From: Euryarchaeota archaeon UBA550
GTDB taxonomy: Archaea > Thermoplasmatota > Poseidoniia > Poseidoniales > Poseidoniaceae
Reading direction: 5' to 3'
Length of the DNA: 23,525 nucleotides
Assembly: GCA_002506705.1 (NCBI GenBank)
Contig: DAYA01000035.1
Location: 1 to 23,525, forward strand
The notes under the pieces were generated by a model. The model searched no databases. It saw only the letters and a list, made by a program, of their open reading frames with translations, and had not been told where the DNA came from. The translations under genes and the position numbers were made by a program. Positions 22,549 to 23,525 of this stretch are shown here, piece after piece (position 1 is the stretch's first letter; each line of letters begins with the position of its first letter).

Positions 22549-23385
22549 TTACTTTTGAGATATATCTGGGCCAAGAATTCTGAATTGTTGAATCCTCTTA
22601 TTTACAATAGAAACTCTTCTGTCAACTAGAATTTCATGTTGAGATTCATCAGAGAGTCTGTTCTTCCATCTTTCATCTATTTTGATAGATTTGTAAAAAT
22701 ATCGATTTTTGTCTAATCGCTTCACAGAGTGATTACCGCCAATGTAGTGAAGTTGCCTTTCCCAAAATTGTAGAGCATTTGTTTTCTGTTCGTCATTCAA
22801 AGATATCGAGAAAATCTCGGCAATACTTGAAAGTCTTTCTCTTTGGTTAGAGACAAAATCTTCTAGAAATAAAACAGTGGTAGGGATTTCATTTTCTTCA
22901 AGCCAATCAATAGCCTCTTTGTGTAACTTGTACCACCATACAAGACCCCTCTCAACCTGTTCATTAGTGAAAAACTCATCTTCACGCTTAGCATCATTGA
23001 ACTTTCTCGAGCACCAACTTGTAATGTTGGCTCGTGGATCTTTGATTAGCAGAATTACATGATTTGGGTGCCCTAATCTATCGTAATGTCGTGGGCGTTT
23101 GTCCGAGGAAATTATCAATTTCGAATTTGAATGACTTGCAATCACATTCCACCATTCAGTGGTTGGAATAGATAATTCTCTCAATTCGTTCATCATTTCT
23201 TGAGTGTAGATTGGGCACGGCTGATTACCACATTCTTTGCAACCCAAATTTCTATCAATTATCCAATGGCTCTCACCCGTGTTGACAGTATCAGGTAAAC
23301 CAGATAGGATATTTGTTAGCAGAGTTGAGCCCGAGTAATCCAATCCGATTATACCAAGCACTTTGCTTGAAACAATCCCCTGCAT
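22549..23385 (-). CDS. Sulfotransferase-like protein
   Basis: A 278-residue protein of the PAPS-dependent sulfotransferase fold. The 5'-phosphosulfate loop region is GLDYSGSTLLTNIL (14-27), with Asp-Tyr where RS is usual, and the 3'-phosphate motif is LLIKDPRANITS (112-123). The acceptor is unknown; a surface sugar or lipid is typical. A cysteine group, C49-x2-C52-x4-C57 with CKECGNQPC, may bind metal or form disulfides. Hand-counted G+C in five 60-base lines averages about 36%, against about 50% in two counted lines of aIF2-gamma, suggesting recent transfer. ATG 23385 is the first start after an in-frame TAA. An 8-bp inverted repeat lies just upstream. No membrane segment is seen. Confidence 0.78.
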   Translation of the reverse strand: MQGIVSSKVLGIIGLDYSGSTLLTNILSGLPDTVNTGESHWIIDRNLGCKECGNQPCPIYTQEMMNELRELSIPTTEWWNVIASHSNSKLIISSDKRPRHYDRLGHPNHVILLIKDPRANITSWCSRKFNDAKREDEFFTNEQVERGLVWWYKLHKEAIDWLEENEIPTTVLFLEDFVSNQRERLSSIAEIFSISLNDEQKTNALQFWERQLHYIGGNHSVKRLDKNRYFYKSIKIDERWKNRLSDESQHEILVDRRVSIVNKRIQQFRILGPDISQK

Positions 23386-23525
23386 GAACCTGTCGTGTCG
23401 TGTTTACTCCTTGAATGAATCCCTCCATTCAAGAGATTTATGTGATGTCGAAACTAACATACTAAACATATTGTTGTTTGACTGATGAATTACAGAGGGG
23501 TATCCCTAAAATGCTCTAACGATTT
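23386..23525. promoter_or_regulatory. Upstream region of the sulfotransferase-like gene (window end), with an 8-bp inverted repeat
   Basis: This holds CTTGAATG-8 nt-CATTCAAG at 23410-23433. On the minus strand CATAAATC (23436-23443) is a TATA candidate directly upstream of that repeat, so the repeat would lie between TATA and the predicted transcript start. An operator is inferred. The rest is AT-rich with no coding signal I can support. Confidence 0.4.

Noticed and set aside
1..23525. CRISPR arrays, insertion sequences, defence-gene cassettes
   Set aside because: No regularly spaced direct repeats, transposase motifs or terminal inverted repeats were seen; the content is core housekeeping plus a few orphans.

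Overview
The window looks like a chromosomal segment of a planktonic euryarchaeon, most likely Marine Group II/III (Poseidoniia-like, distantly Thermoplasmata-related). The core genes are archaeal: A-type ATP synthase subunits B and D, ribosomal protein S6e, aIF2-gamma, a Fcf1-like PIN protein, Orc1/Cdc6, Dph2 and a DUF357 protein. They sit beside genes of bacterial flavour: class II HMG-CoA reductase, L-aspartate oxidase, SMC-ScpA-ScpB and a GcvH-like protein. Hand-counted stretches of core genes are about 45-50% G+C. Several genes have a TATA-like element about 25 nt upstream of the start codon and no Shine-Dalgarno sequence, which suggests leaderless transcripts. Others have clear GGAGG sites. 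The lineage is an inference from gene content; no database search was possible.

Layout. 1-1062: 3' end of the A-type ATPase operon (atpB partial, atpD). 1125-3494: a large membrane protein that I read as a catalytically dead site-2-protease-like protein with an extracytoplasmic domain. 3497-4387: ketopantoate reductase (CoA synthesis), convergent with nadB (4380-5960, minus; NAD synthesis). 6053-6844: an unknown four-helix membrane protein ending in a DnaJ-like cysteine motif. 6982-12662: smc-scpA-scpB, a tightly packed chromosome-condensation operon. 12663-13961 (minus): class II HMG-CoA reductase for isoprenoid lipid synthesis. 13962-14168: the longest gap, AT-rich and packed with TTAAC/GTTAA elements. 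14169-17071: a compact three-gene operon of a degenerate AAA+ ATPase with winged helix, a propeller-like protein and a DUF357 helical protein. 17068-17466 (minus): winged-helix regulator. 17517-19641 (minus): S6e, aIF2-gamma and PIN translation operon. 19714-20898 (minus): Orc1/Cdc6. 20953-22059 (minus): Dph2. 22099-22500 (minus): GcvH-like protein. 22549-23385 (minus): sulfotransferase-like protein of low G+C.

The least explained part is the 14169-17071 operon. It encodes an ATPase-fold protein with Arg in place of the Walker A Lys and Tyr in place of the Walker B Glu, a long acidic linker and a C-terminal winged helix. It is translationally coupled to a propeller-like protein and then to a DUF357 protein. 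A second theme is protein families whose key residues are missing: the S2P-like protein lacks HExxH and LDG, the GcvH-like protein has Glu at the lipoyl-lysine position, and aIF2-gamma lacks its zinc-knuckle cysteines. All three convergent gene pairs have overlapping or abutting stop codons. No tRNA, rRNA, CRISPR array or insertion sequence was seen. No gene-free stretch exceeds 300 bases.
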